NCBI GenBank assembly: GCA_965242855.1
Contig: OZ251509.1
Location: 1-64,000, forward strand
Direction: 5' to 3'
Source: WTGU01 sp965242855
GTDB lineage: Bacteria; Pseudomonadota; Alphaproteobacteria; UBA828
DNA length: 64,000 bases
Positions 8,367 through 19,951 of the stretch are shown one piece after another. How positions within the stretch are numbered: position 1 is the stretch's first letter; the number at the start of each line of letters is the position of its first letter. Position numbers and translations under genes: made by a program. Under the pieces are notes generated by a model, which saw nothing but the letters and a program-made list of their open reading frames with translations, did no database searches and was not told the origin of the DNA.

Positions 8367-9515
8367 CTATTCCGCGGCCGCCATGATGCCGGCGGCGGGC
8401 GCCAGCGCGCGTCCCTTCTCGATGAAGGCGTCGCACGCGTCGCGGGCGACGGAATCGCGCATCTGCACCGGCGGCGACTTCATGTAGTAGGAGGACGGCG
8501 CCTCCAGCGGGCCACCCATACCGAGCGCCATGCCGAGCCTGGCGCAGCGGACGGCGTCGATGACGACGCCGGCGCTGTTGGGCGAATCCTGGACGGAGAG
8601 GCGCATCTCCAGCTCGATGGGCGCGCCGCCGAAGCCGCGCCCCTCCATGCGGATGAAGGCAACCTTGTTGTCGCCCTGCCACGGCACGTAGTCGGACGGG
8701 CCGATGTGGATGTCCCGGGAGCGGAGGCGCCCGTCGAGCTGCGACTGGACGGATTCCGTCTTGGAGGTCTTCTTCGAGGTCAGCCGGTCCAGCGCCTTCA
8801 TGTTGAGGAAGTCGGTGTTGCCGCCGGTGTTCAGCTGGTAGGTGCGGTCGAGCGCGTAGCCGCGGTCGCCGAACAGGCGGGTCATCAGCCGGTGCGTGAT
8901 CGTGGCGCCGACCTGGCTCTTGATGTCGTCGCCCACGATCGGCACCCCGGCTCGCCTGAATTTCTCGGCCCATGTCGGATCCGAGGCGATGAACACGGGG
9001 ATGCAGTTCACCATGGCGACGCCCGCGTCGAGACAGGCGCGGGCGTAGTGCAGCGCCGCCTGTTCCGACCCCACCGGCAGGTAGGAGACCAGCACCTCCG
9101 CGCCGGTGCGGCGCAAGACCTCGGCCACGTCCACCGGGTCGAGATCGGCCGGACGGAACGCCTCGTCGTCGGGATAATCCGCCATGTGCGGCGCGACGCC
9201 GTCGAGAACCGGAGCCATCTCGACGGTGACGCCGGAGCGCGGCAGCGCGTCCTGGAAAATCATGGTGCAATTGGGTTTGGCGAAGATGGCCTCTTCCAGA
9301 GGCCGCCCGACCTTGCGGCGGTCGACGTCGAACGCGGCGACGACCTCCAGATCGCCCGGCCCCCAGCCCCCGATGTCGGGGTGCATCAGGCCAAGTGGGG
9401 TCTCGGCGTCGCAATTCCTGTAATAGGCGATACCCTGGACCAAGGAGCTCGCGCAATTCCCAACTCCTGCGATGGCGAGCCTGACTGTACGCGCGGATTT
9501 CTCGACGTTCGGCAT
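8367..9515 (-). CDS. ino1: Inositol-3-phosphate synthase, actinobacterial type
   Basis: The enzyme converts glucose 6-phosphate to 1L-myo-inositol 1-phosphate with NAD as a recycled cofactor. The product resembles the mycobacterial Ino1 family: VRLAIAGVGNCASSLVQG (NAD-binding loop), LVSYLPVGSE, PVFIASDPTWAEKF, GDDIKSQVGATITHR, LNTGGNTDFLN and DSPNSAGVVIDAVR. The ATG at 9515 gives 382 residues and has a purine-rich RBS. An upstream in-frame ATG at 9572 would add 19 residues of no obvious similarity. The gene precedes a methyltransferase. Inositol synthesis of this type is patchy in proteobacteria, so the gene may have been acquired. Confidence 0.92.
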   Translation of the reverse strand: MPNVEKSARTVRLAIAGVGNCASSLVQGIAYYRNCDAETPLGLMHPDIGGWGPGDLEVVAAFDVDRRKVGRPLEEAIFAKPNCTMIFQDALPRSGVTVEMAPVLDGVAPHMADYPDDEAFRPADLDPVDVAEVLRRTGAEVLVSYLPVGSEQAALHYARACLDAGVAMVNCIPVFIASDPTWAEKFRRAGVPIVGDDIKSQVGATITHRLMTRLFGDRGYALDRTYQLNTGGNTDFLNMKALDRLTSKKTSKTESVQSQLDGRLRSRDIHIGPSDYVPWQGDNKVAFIRMEGRGFGGAPIELEMRLSVQDSPNSAGVVIDAVRCARLGMALGMGGPLEAPSSYYMKSPPVQMRDSVARDACDAFIEKGRALAPAAGIMAAAE

Positions 9516-9690
9516 TGGCACTTGTCTTTCCAACTCCCTGAAAGCCCCGGCGGTCTCTTCCCGGTGCGGCATGACGCCGCCCGTTGGACCGTTCGCGACG
9601 CGGGGCGTGGCACCCGTGTTTGGTGAATACTAGCATAACTCCGGACGGCGCGCCAAGATGCCGCCCGGGCACGCATCGGGGGAGGAAGCG

Positions 9691-10683
9691 ATGGAGAGCT
9701 ACAGGGCGCTGGTGGTCGATCGCGAGGACGGCGAAACCAGGGCCGACCTGCGCACCCTGGCCGAAGCGGACCTTCCCGAGGGCGAGGTCACGGTGCGGAT
9801 CGACTATTCGAGCCTCAACTACAAGGATGGCCTGGCCCTGACCGGGCGCGCGCCGATCGTCCGGCGCCCGCCGATGACCGCCGGAATCGACTTCGCCGGC
9901 ACGGTCGAGCGGAGCGATTCGCCCGCCTTCGCGCCGGGCCAGCCGGTCGTGCTCACGGGGTGGGGCGTGGGCGAGCACCATCCGGGCGGCTTCGCCCAGC
10001 GCGCCCGGGTCCCGGCCGCCTGGCTCGAGGCGATCCCCGACGGCTGCGACAGCAAGTGGGCGATGGCCATCGGAACGGCCGGCTTCACGGCGATGCTCTG
10101 CGTCATCGCGCTCGAACGCGCCGGGCTCGAGAAGGGCGCCGGCCCGGTGGCCGTGACCGGGGCCGCGGGCGGCGTCGGCAGCATCGCCGTCGCCCTGCTG
10201 GCCCGCCTCGGCTACCGGGCTGTCGCCATCACCGGCCGCGCCGAATGCCGCGACTACCTCGCCGGCCTCGGCGCCAGCGAGGTGCTGCCGCGGGGCACCC
10301 GCGCCGAAGCGCCGGAAAAGCCGCTGCTCAAGGAACACTGGGCCGGCGTCATCGACGCGGTGGGCGGCGCGATGCTGGCCCATGTCCTGGCCGAGACGCG
10401 CTACGGCGGCTCGGTCGCCGCCTGCGGCCTCGCGGGCGGCGCGGGGCTGAAGACGACGGTGATGCCGTTCATCCTGCGGGGCGTGAACCTGCTCGGCGTC
10501 GATTCCGTGATGTGCCCCCGCGCGCCGCGCCGCGCCGCCTGGCAAAAGCTGGCGAGCGCTCTGCCGCGCGAGACGCTCGACGCGATGACCACGATCGTGC
10601 CGCTGGACCGGGTGACGGCGCGGGCCGAAGAGATCCTCGAAGGCGGCGTGCGCGGCCGCGTCGTGATCGACGTCAACGTCTGA
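9691..10683 (+). CDS. acuI: Acrylyl-CoA reductase (AcuI/YhdH-type) MDR oxidoreductase
   Basis: This is a zinc-free medium-chain dehydrogenase/reductase of the YhdH/AcuI group, which reduces acryloyl-CoA to propionyl-CoA with NADPH. Diagnostic stretches are SLNYKDGLALTG, AGIDFAGTVERS, GTAGFTAMLCVIALE, VAVTGAAGGVGSIAVALLA (nucleotide loop) and LLGVDSVMCPR. The 330-residue length is standard. The ATG at 9691 is preceded by GGAGGAAG; an earlier in-frame ATG at 9658 lacks an RBS. The acrylate role, which could detoxify DMSP-derived acrylate, is inferred from the family. The related quinone reductases differ in the SVMCP region. Confidence 0.8.
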   Translation: MESYRALVVDREDGETRADLRTLAEADLPEGEVTVRIDYSSLNYKDGLALTGRAPIVRRPPMTAGIDFAGTVERSDSPAFAPGQPVVLTGWGVGEHHPGGFAQRARVPAAWLEAIPDGCDSKWAMAIGTAGFTAMLCVIALERAGLEKGAGPVAVTGAAGGVGSIAVALLARLGYRAVAITGRAECRDYLAGLGASEVLPRGTRAEAPEKPLLKEHWAGVIDAVGGAMLAHVLAETRYGGSVAACGLAGGAGLKTTVMPFILRGVNLLGVDSVMCPRAPRRAAWQKLASALPRETLDAMTTIVPLDRVTARAEEILEGGVRGRVVIDVNV

Positions 10684-10739
10684 CGCGCCCGTCCCGCCCT
10701 TCGGCGCGCCGGCCTCCAGGCCCGCGAAGCGATAAGGAG

Positions 10740-11210
10740 TCAGCCGAAGGCGACGGCGGTGATCTCGTAGGTGTGGCGGCCCCCCGGGGTCTCTATCTCG
10801 ACGGAGTCGCCGACCTTTCTGCCGACCAGCGCCCGCGCCAGCGGCGCGGCGATGGAGAGCCGGCCCTCGTTCGCGTCGGCCTCGTCGGCACCGACGATCC
10901 GGTAGGTGCTCTCGGCTTCCGTATCCTCATCGACGATCGAGACGGTCGCGCCGAACTGGACCCGGTCGCCCGAGAGCGTCGAGATGTCGATGACTTCCGC
11001 CCGGCCGACCTTCGCCTCGATTTCCTTGATGCGCGCCTCCGTCAGCCCCTGCCGCTCCTTGGCCGCGTGATACTCGGCGTTTTCCGAAAGATCGCCGTGC
11101 TCCCGCGCCGCAGCGATCTCCCGGACGATGCGCGGACGCTCGGCCTTGAGCCGGCGCAGCTCGTCCTTGAGGCGCCGATGCCCCTCGGGCGTCATCAGAT
11201 GCTTGTCCAT
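10740..11210 (-). CDS. greA: Transcription elongation factor GreA
   Basis: GreA inserts its coiled coil into the RNA polymerase secondary channel and stimulates cleavage of backtracked transcripts. The 156-residue protein has the N-terminal coiled coil with the acidic tip (HGDLSENAEYHAAKERQ, residues about 38-54) and a C-terminal FKBP-like domain ending GRHTYEITAVAFG. The start is the ATG at 11210. An upstream in-frame start at 11258 would run back into carB. It lies 26 bp after carB, matching the common alphaproteobacterial carA-carB-greA order. Confidence 0.97.
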   Translation of the reverse strand: MDKHLMTPEGHRRLKDELRRLKAERPRIVREIAAAREHGDLSENAEYHAAKERQGLTEARIKEIEAKVGRAEVIDISTLSGDRVQFGATVSIVDEDTEAESTYRIVGADEADANEGRLSIAAPLARALVGRKVGDSVEIETPGGRHTYEITAVAFG

Positions 11211-11236
11211 GGCCGAATCCTCGCCGCCCGTCGGCG

Positions 11237-14503
<3,267 letters not shown>

Positions 14504-14512
14504 CGCCGCCCG

Positions 14513-15658
14513 CTACTCCATCGCGGCGACGAACCGGCCGAAGAGATGCTGCGCGTCCTGCGGGCCGGGCGAAGCCTCCGGGTGGTACTGGACGGAGAAG
14601 ATCGGCCGGCCCTCGACGGCCAGGCCTTCGAGCGTGCCGTCGAAGAGCGAGACGTGGGTCGCCGTGACGCCGCTCGGCAGGGAATCGGTCATGACCTCGA
14701 AACCGTGATTCTGGCTGGTGATTTCGACCCGCCCGGTGGCCAGCTCCTTGACCGGGTGGTTGGCGCCCCGGTGCCCGAAAGGCATCTTCCTGGTCCTGGC
14801 GCCCAGCGCGCGCGCGAGGAGCTGGTGGCCCAGGCAGATGCCGAAGATCGGCCGCCCGCTCGCGATCAACGCCTCGATCGTGGGGACGGCGTAGGCGCCG
14901 GTCGCCGCCGGGTCTCCCGGGCCGTTGGAGAGGAAGATCCCGTCCGGTTCCTGCGCGAGGATCGTCTCGGCGGTCGCGGTCGCGGGCACCACGGTCACCC
15001 GGCAGCCGGCGCGGGCGAGCGATCGCAGGATGTTGTGTTTGGCGCCGTAATCGATCGCCACGACGTGACGGCGCGGCGCGGCGAGCGTCCCGTATCCGCC
15101 GTCTTCGAAGCGCCAGGCGGTCTGCTCCCAGCCGTAGGGCGCGCGGCAGCACACCTCGCGCGCGAGGTCCATGCCCTCGAGCCCCGGCCAGGCCCGGGCC
15201 CTGGCGACGAGCGCGGCTTCGTCGATGGCTCCGGGCGCGTGGGCGAGGGCGCCGTTTTGCGCCCCCCCGGTGCGCAGGAGGCGGGTCAACCGCCGCGTGT
15301 CCACGCCGGCGATGCCGATCAGGCCGTGCCGCTCCAGCCAGCGTTCGAGATGCTGCGCCGCCCGCCAGTTCGAGGGTTCGGTGACGTCCGCCCGCAGCAC
15401 GAGGCCCCGCGCGGCCGGCGCCGCGGCTTCGATGTCGTGGTCGTTGGCCCCGACATTGCCGATATGGGGAAAGGTGAAGGCGATGATCTGCCCCGCATAG
15501 GACGGATCGGTCAGGATTTCCTGGTAGCCGCTCATCGCGGTGTTGAAGCAGGCTTCGCCCACCGCCTCGCCGCGGGCGCCGAGCCCGCGGCCGCGAAACA
15601 CCGTTCCGTCGGCGAGCGCGAGCGCCGCTGTGGCGGTGGTCGATCCGGTTCCGGACAT
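14513..15658 (-). CDS. carA: Carbamoyl-phosphate synthase small subunit (glutaminase)
   Basis: CarA hydrolyses glutamine and channels ammonia to CarB. In its 381 residues the N-terminal CPSase_sm domain (DGTVFRGRGLGARG, FNTAMSGYQEILTDPSYAGQ) is followed by a class I glutaminase domain. The nucleophile elbow GICLGHQLLA and the catalytic His/Glu in QYHPEASPGPQD are both present. The start is the ATG at 15658; frame-open sequence upstream has no family similarity. A good promoter lies about 60-85 bp upstream. The intergenic region is shared with a divergent YqeY-like gene. Confidence 0.97.
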   Translation of the reverse strand: MSGTGSTTATAALALADGTVFRGRGLGARGEAVGEACFNTAMSGYQEILTDPSYAGQIIAFTFPHIGNVGANDHDIEAAAPAARGLVLRADVTEPSNWRAAQHLERWLERHGLIGIAGVDTRRLTRLLRTGGAQNGALAHAPGAIDEAALVARARAWPGLEGMDLAREVCCRAPYGWEQTAWRFEDGGYGTLAAPRRHVVAIDYGAKHNILRSLARAGCRVTVVPATATAETILAQEPDGIFLSNGPGDPAATGAYAVPTIEALIASGRPIFGICLGHQLLARALGARTRKMPFGHRGANHPVKELATGRVEITSQNHGFEVMTDSLPSGVTATHVSLFDGTLEGLAVEGRPIFSVQYHPEASPGPQDAQHLFGRFVAAME

Positions 15659-15716
15659 CGAGATTCCCGCGGGCCGGGCGCGCCTCGCCACCCGATCCGG
15701 CCAGTGGAGCGCGCCC

Positions 15717-15744
15717 AGTCTAGCCGCCGCCCCGCGCCCGTCAA
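15717..15744 (-). promoter_or_regulatory. Sigma-70-type promoter of the carA operon
   Basis: Minus-strand TTGACG (15744-15739), a 16-bp spacer and TAGACT (15722-15717) precede carA, leaving a leader of about 50 nt. It is back to back with the promoter of the divergent gene. Confidence 0.65.
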
Positions 15745-15794
15745 GATCGCCGACGCGCGCCGGACCGGCGCGTCTGTCAAGCGGAATTCGGCGG

Positions 15795-15822
15795 TTGAAC
15801 GGCGGCGGCGGCGGGCTATAGT
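15795..15822 (+). promoter_or_regulatory. Sigma-70-type promoter of the YqeY-like gene and dnaG
   Basis: TTGAAC (15795-15800), a 16-bp GC-rich spacer and TATAGT (15817-15822) lie about 30 bp before the start codon of the YqeY-like gene. The -10 box is identical to that of the thrS promoter. Confidence 0.7.
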
Positions 15823-15851
15823 CGCCGCTCGCGCCCGGGGCCGGTGGGGAG

Positions 15852-16319
15852 ATGTGCATGCTGCGGCGGCAGTTCGACGACGCGCTCAGGAAAGCGCTGA
15901 AGGAGCGCCAGACCTGTCGGGTGGCGACCGTCAGGCTGATCCTCGCGGCCCTGAAGGATCGCGACATCGCCGCGCGCGGCCGGGGCAACGGCGCGGTCCT
16001 GGGCGACCGGGAGATTCTGGCGCTGTTGCAGACGATGATCCGTCAGCGGCGCGAGAGCATCGAGCAATACGAACGCGGCGGCCGGGTCGACCTGGCCGAG
16101 CGCGAGGCCGAGGAGATCGCCGTCATCGAGAGCTTCCTGCCGCCGGCCCTCGAGGGCGACGATCTGGTCTCCGCCGTGCGCGGCGTCGTCAGGGACCTCG
16201 ACGCGCGCACGATCAAGGACATCGGCCGCACGATGGCGTGCCTCAAGGAGAAATACGCCGGGCGCATGGATTTCGCCAAGGCGAGCGGGTTGGTCAAGGA
16301 GCTGCTCGCCCCGATGTGA
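15852..16319 (+). CDS. GatB/YqeY domain protein
   Basis: This 155-residue protein is a stand-alone version of the helical tail found in the amidotransferase subunit GatB. Family features are LRRQFDDALRKALKERQ, RLILAALKDRDIAARG, QRRESIEQYERGGR, EIAVIESFLP and KEKYAGRMDFAKASGLVK. The role of stand-alone YqeY proteins is poorly defined; tRNA-related or chaperone-like roles have been suggested. Two adjacent in-frame ATGs (15852, 15858) are both plausible. It sits directly upstream of dnaG, its usual place in many alphaproteobacteria, and probably shares its transcript. Confidence 0.9.
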   Translation: MCMLRRQFDDALRKALKERQTCRVATVRLILAALKDRDIAARGRGNGAVLGDREILALLQTMIRQRRESIEQYERGGRVDLAEREAEEIAVIESFLPPALEGDDLVSAVRGVVRDLDARTIKDIGRTMACLKEKYAGRMDFAKASGLVKELLAPM

Positions 16320-16373
16320 TCCGCCCCCCGGCGGCCACCGGGCCGCGACGCAGCACGGGCGAGGCTCGAACGG

Positions 16374-18221
16374 ATGACGATCCCGGCGCAGTTCCTGGAC
16401 GAAATCCGGGCGCGGACCCCGCTGGAAGGGGTGGTGGGCCGCCGCGTGCGCCTGATCCGTCGCGGGCGCGAATCGATCGGGCTCTGCCCCTTCCACAACG
16501 AGAAGACCCCGTCCTTCACGGTGAGCGAGGACAAGGGCTTCTTCCATTGCTTCGGGTGCGGCGCGCATGGCGACGTCATCGGTTTCGTCATGCGCGACGA
16601 GGGTCTGGACTTTGCCGAGGCGGTCGCGCGGCTTGCGGGCGAGGCCGGCCTCGCCATGCCCGCCCGCGACCGGCGCGCCGAGGCGCGGGAGGAGAAGCGC
16701 CGCTCGCTCTACGGCGTCGTCGAGGCGGCCGCGGCCTGGTTCGAAGCCGAACTGGCGGGCCCGCGCGGCGCGCCGGCCCGGCGCTATCTCGCCGGACGCG
16801 GCGTGGACGCGGAGGCGATCGCGCGGTTCCGCCTCGGCTACGCGCCCGACAGCCACGCCGCCCTGCGCGCCGCGCTGGCGAAGCAGGGCATCGCGGAGGA
16901 GGCGATGCTGGCGGCCGGGCTCCTCGTCGCGCCGCAAAGCGGCGGGCGCGCCTACGACCGGTTCCGCGGGCGGCTGCTCTTCCCGATCGGCGACCGGCGC
17001 GGCAGGATCGTGGCCTTCGGCGGCCGCGCGCTCGGCGGGCGCGCGCCCAAATACCTCAACTCGCCCGAGACGCCGCTGTTCGGCAAGGGCGCCGTGCTCT
17101 ACGGCCACCATCTCGCCGCGCCCGCCGCCCGCAAGGCGGGCCGGGTCGTCGCGGTCGAGGGCTATATGGACGTGATCGCGCTGCACCGGGCGGGCTTGGC
17201 CTGGGCCGTGGCGCCGCTCGGGACGGCCCTGACCGAGCGCCAGCTCGAGGCCCTGTGGCGGCTCGCCGAAACGCCGGTCCTCTGTTTCGACGGCGACGAG
17301 GCCGGCGCGCGCGCGGCCGAGCGCGTGATCGAACGGGCGCTGCCGCTGCTCGGCGCCGACCGCTCCCTGTCCTTCGCCGCCCTGCCCCCGGGGCAGGACC
17401 CGGACACGGTGGTCCGCGCAGGCGGCCGCCAGGCGATGGCCGCGATCCTCGACGCCGCGGCTCCCCTTTCGGAGAAGCTCTGGGAAACGGCGACCGGCGG
17501 CCGCGCGCTGGATACGCCGGAGGCGCGGGCGGCGGCCGACAAGCGGCTGCGTGAGCGCATCGCGCGCATCCCCGACCGCGACCTCCGGTTCTACTATGTC
17601 GGGCATTTCCGGCGGCGGCTGCGGGAGCCCGCGGCAAGGCGGCGGGACGACGGCCGTCCGCCGCCCGCGGCCGACGCGCCGGTGGCGCCAGCCGCCGCCC
17701 TGGGGCCGAAGGCGCTCGGCACGGCGCACCGTCGCGAGTGCACACTGCTCCAGACGCTGCTCAACTTCCCCGAACTCGCGGTCGAACAGCGCGAGGCGCT
17801 GGCCGGGCTCCGCTTTGAAACGGCGCGCTTCGCCGACCTGCTGGCGGCGCTGGTGGAATGGGCGGAACGGGACCGGGAGGAGGACGACGCGACGCTGGCG
17901 GACGCGCTCGCCCGGCGCGGTTTCAGCGGCGCGGTCGAGCAACTCGTGGGCAGCGACGCGCGCTATCTCGACTGGGCGGCGGACCGCGCGCGGGCCGGAT
18001 TGGCCGACGCCCGCATCCAGCTGGCCCAGGCCCTGGAGATGCAGCGCCGCTGGGTGGAGCTCCCCACGGCCCTGGCGGAAGCCGAGAGCGCCCTGGCCGA
18101 CGAGATGAACGACGAAAACTGGGAGCGCGTCCGCGAAGCGGTTCGCCACCAGAGCGACGCCGCCGCGGCCGAGGCCGAGATCCCGGATTACGGCGCGGCC
18201 CCGAAGGCAGGCGAGGCGTAG
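16374..18221 (+). CDS. dnaG: DNA primase
   Basis: DnaG lays RNA primers at the replication fork. The 615-residue protein has the N-terminal zinc ribbon (CPFHNEKTPSF then CFGCGAHGDVIGF, i.e. the CHC2 set), the RNA-polymerase core with RGRLLFPIGDRRGRIVAFGG and APKYLNSPETPLF, and the TOPRIM motifs VVAVEGYMDVIAL and CFDGDEAGARAA. The C-terminal helicase-interaction domain is divergent. In many alphaproteobacteria rpoD follows dnaG; here a sulfotransferase gene follows after 26 bp instead. Confidence 0.97.
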   Translation: MTIPAQFLDEIRARTPLEGVVGRRVRLIRRGRESIGLCPFHNEKTPSFTVSEDKGFFHCFGCGAHGDVIGFVMRDEGLDFAEAVARLAGEAGLAMPARDRRAEAREEKRRSLYGVVEAAAAWFEAELAGPRGAPARRYLAGRGVDAEAIARFRLGYAPDSHAALRAALAKQGIAEEAMLAAGLLVAPQSGGRAYDRFRGRLLFPIGDRRGRIVAFGGRALGGRAPKYLNSPETPLFGKGAVLYGHHLAAPAARKAGRVVAVEGYMDVIALHRAGLAWAVAPLGTALTERQLEALWRLAETPVLCFDGDEAGARAAERVIERALPLLGADRSLSFAALPPGQDPDTVVRAGGRQAMAAILDAAAPLSEKLWETATGGRALDTPEARAAADKRLRERIARIPDRDLRFYYVGHFRRRLREPAARRRDDGRPPPAADAPVAPAAALGPKALGTAHRRECTLLQTLLNFPELAVEQREALAGLRFETARFADLLAALVEWAERDREEDDATLADALARRGFSGAVEQLVGSDARYLDWAADRARAGLADARIQLAQALEMQRRWVELPTALAEAESALADEMNDENWERVREAVRHQSDAAAAEAEIPDYGAAPKAGEA

Positions 18222-18247
18222 CGGGCCGGCGCCCCGCGCGACGGCCG

Positions 18248-19111
18248 ATGAGCAGGATTCTCTGGCTCGCCTCCTACCCCAAATCGGGCAACACGTGGTT
18301 GCGCGCCTTCCTGCACAACCTCTTCCGCAACCCGGACGCACCCTTCGACATCAACCGGATGTCCGCGCTCACCGCCGGCGACAGCCAGGCGCACTGGTTC
18401 CGCCGCCTCGATCCGCGCCCGCCGACGGCGCTCTCCCGCGCCGATCTCGCGCGCCTGCGGCCCCGGGTCCACGCCCTCATCGCTGAAAGCGCGCCCGATA
18501 CCGTCATGGTCAAGACCCACAACGCGCTGGTCGAGGCGGCGGGGGCGCCCATGATCACCCAGGCGCTGACGGCCGGCGTGCTCTACGTCGTGCGCAACCC
18601 CCTCGACATCGCCCCGTCCTACGCCCATCATCTCGGCCGCCCAGTGGACGACGTCATCGCGCTCATGGGGACCAGCGGCTTCGAGACTCCGGCTTCTGAG
18701 ACCCATGTGCCCGAGCATCACGGCGACTGGTCCGGCCACGTCGAGAGCTGGACGCGCCGGGACCATCCCGGGCTCCACGTCGTGCGCTACGAGGACATGA
18801 GCCGCCGCCCGGGGCCCACCTTCCGGGCCATCGCCGCCTTTCTCGGGCGCAAGCCGCCGCGTGCGCGCCTGGAACGCGCCGTGCGCCATTCCTCCTTCCG
18901 CGCCTTGCGCGCGCAGGAGGACGAGCGGGGCTTCGTCGAGCGCACGCCGGCGCAGGCGCGCTTCTTCCGCGCAGGTCGGCCCGGCGGCTGGCGGGAGGCT
19001 CTCGACGAGGGCCAGGTCGCCCGCCTGGTCGCCCGCCACCGCGCCCAGATGGAACGCTTCGGCTACCTGCCGGAGGGACACGGGGGCGCCCGCCCGGCGG
19101 CGTCCACATGA
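18248..19111 (+). CDS. PAPS-dependent sulfotransferase
   Basis: The 287-residue protein belongs to the sulfotransferase domain family, which moves sulfate from PAPS to a hydroxyl or amine acceptor. The 5'-phosphosulfate loop is WLASYPKSGNTWLRAF (residues about 6-21) and the 3'-phosphate motif is VVRNPLDIAPSYAHH (about 118-132). VRYEDMSRRP and the final PGGWREAL region (KxGxxGxWK-like) complete the family pattern. No signal peptide is present, so it acts in the cytosol. Its stop overlaps cysD by 4 bp (ATGA), tying it to PAPS production. The acceptor is unknown: a glycolipid, polysaccharide or small molecule are all possible. Confidence 0.9.
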   Translation: MSRILWLASYPKSGNTWLRAFLHNLFRNPDAPFDINRMSALTAGDSQAHWFRRLDPRPPTALSRADLARLRPRVHALIAESAPDTVMVKTHNALVEAAGAPMITQALTAGVLYVVRNPLDIAPSYAHHLGRPVDDVIALMGTSGFETPASETHVPEHHGDWSGHVESWTRRDHPGLHVVRYEDMSRRPGPTFRAIAAFLGRKPPRARLERAVRHSSFRALRAQEDERGFVERTPAQARFFRAGRPGGWREALDEGQVARLVARHRAQMERFGYLPEGHGGARPAAST

Positions 19112-19938
19112 CCGGGGCGGGCGGTGCGCCGGTGGCGGCGACCGATGCGCATCTGGACGCCCTGGAATCGCAGAGCGTGTACATCCTCCGCGAGGCCTAT
19201 GCCCGTCTCGACCGGCTGGCCCTGCTGTGGTCGCTCGGCAAGGATTCGAACGTCCTGATCTGGTTGTGCCGCAAGGCCTTCTTCGGCCACGTGCCGTTCC
19301 CCGTCGTCCATGTCGATACGGGGCGCAAGTTCGAGGAGATGTACGCCTTCCGCGCGCGCTACGCGGCGGAGTGGAGGCTGACGCTGATCACCGCCGAATG
19401 CCCGCCGGTGGCGGCGGTGGATCCGTCGCTGCCGCCGGCGGCGCGCGCGGCGGCGCGCAAGACGGCGGGCCTCAAGGCCCTTCTCGCGGCCGAGGGGTTC
19501 ACCGGCGTCCTCGCCGGCATCAGGCGCGACGAGGAGGGCACGCGCGCGAAGGAGCGCGTGTTCAGCCCCCGCGGGGACGCCGGCGAGTGGGATTTCCGCG
19601 ACCAGCCGCCCGAATTCTGGGACCAGTTCGGGACCGACGTCCCGGCGGGCTGCCACCTGCGCATCCACCCGCTGCTGCACTGGTCGGAGATCGACATCTG
19701 GCGCTACACGGCGCGGGAGGGGATTCCCGTGATCTCCCTCTATTACGCACGCGACGGCAAGCGCTACCGCTCCCTGGGCGACAAGGACATCACCTTCCCG
19801 GTGGAGAGCCGGGCGTCCACGATCGCGGAGGTCATCGCCGAGCTGGAGGCGACGACCGTCGCCGAGCGCGCGGGCCGGGCCATGGACCACGAGGCCGAGG
19901 ACTCGTTCGAGCGCCTCCGCGCGGACGGCTACATGTAG
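19108..19938 (+). CDS. cysD: Sulfate adenylyltransferase subunit 2
   Basis: CysD is the PP-loop ATP-pyrophosphatase that makes adenosine 5'-phosphosulfate together with the GTPase CysN. Its 276 residues show the P-loop-like LLWSLGKDSNVLIWL (an SxGKDS motif), VPFPVVHVDTGRKFEEMY, GIRRDEEGTRAKERVFSPR and the C-terminal DKDITFPVESRAST. The gene overlaps the sulfotransferase by 4 bp and is followed after 13 bp by cysNC. No sulfite or PAPS reductase genes are near, which favours sulfation over sulfur assimilation as the job of this copy. Confidence 0.96.
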   Translation: MTGAGGAPVAATDAHLDALESQSVYILREAYARLDRLALLWSLGKDSNVLIWLCRKAFFGHVPFPVVHVDTGRKFEEMYAFRARYAAEWRLTLITAECPPVAAVDPSLPPAARAAARKTAGLKALLAAEGFTGVLAGIRRDEEGTRAKERVFSPRGDAGEWDFRDQPPEFWDQFGTDVPAGCHLRIHPLLHWSEIDIWRYTAREGIPVISLYYARDGKRYRSLGDKDITFPVESRASTIAEVIAELEATTVAERAGRAMDHEAEDSFERLRADGYM

Positions 19939-19951
19939 GGGCCGCGCGGCG

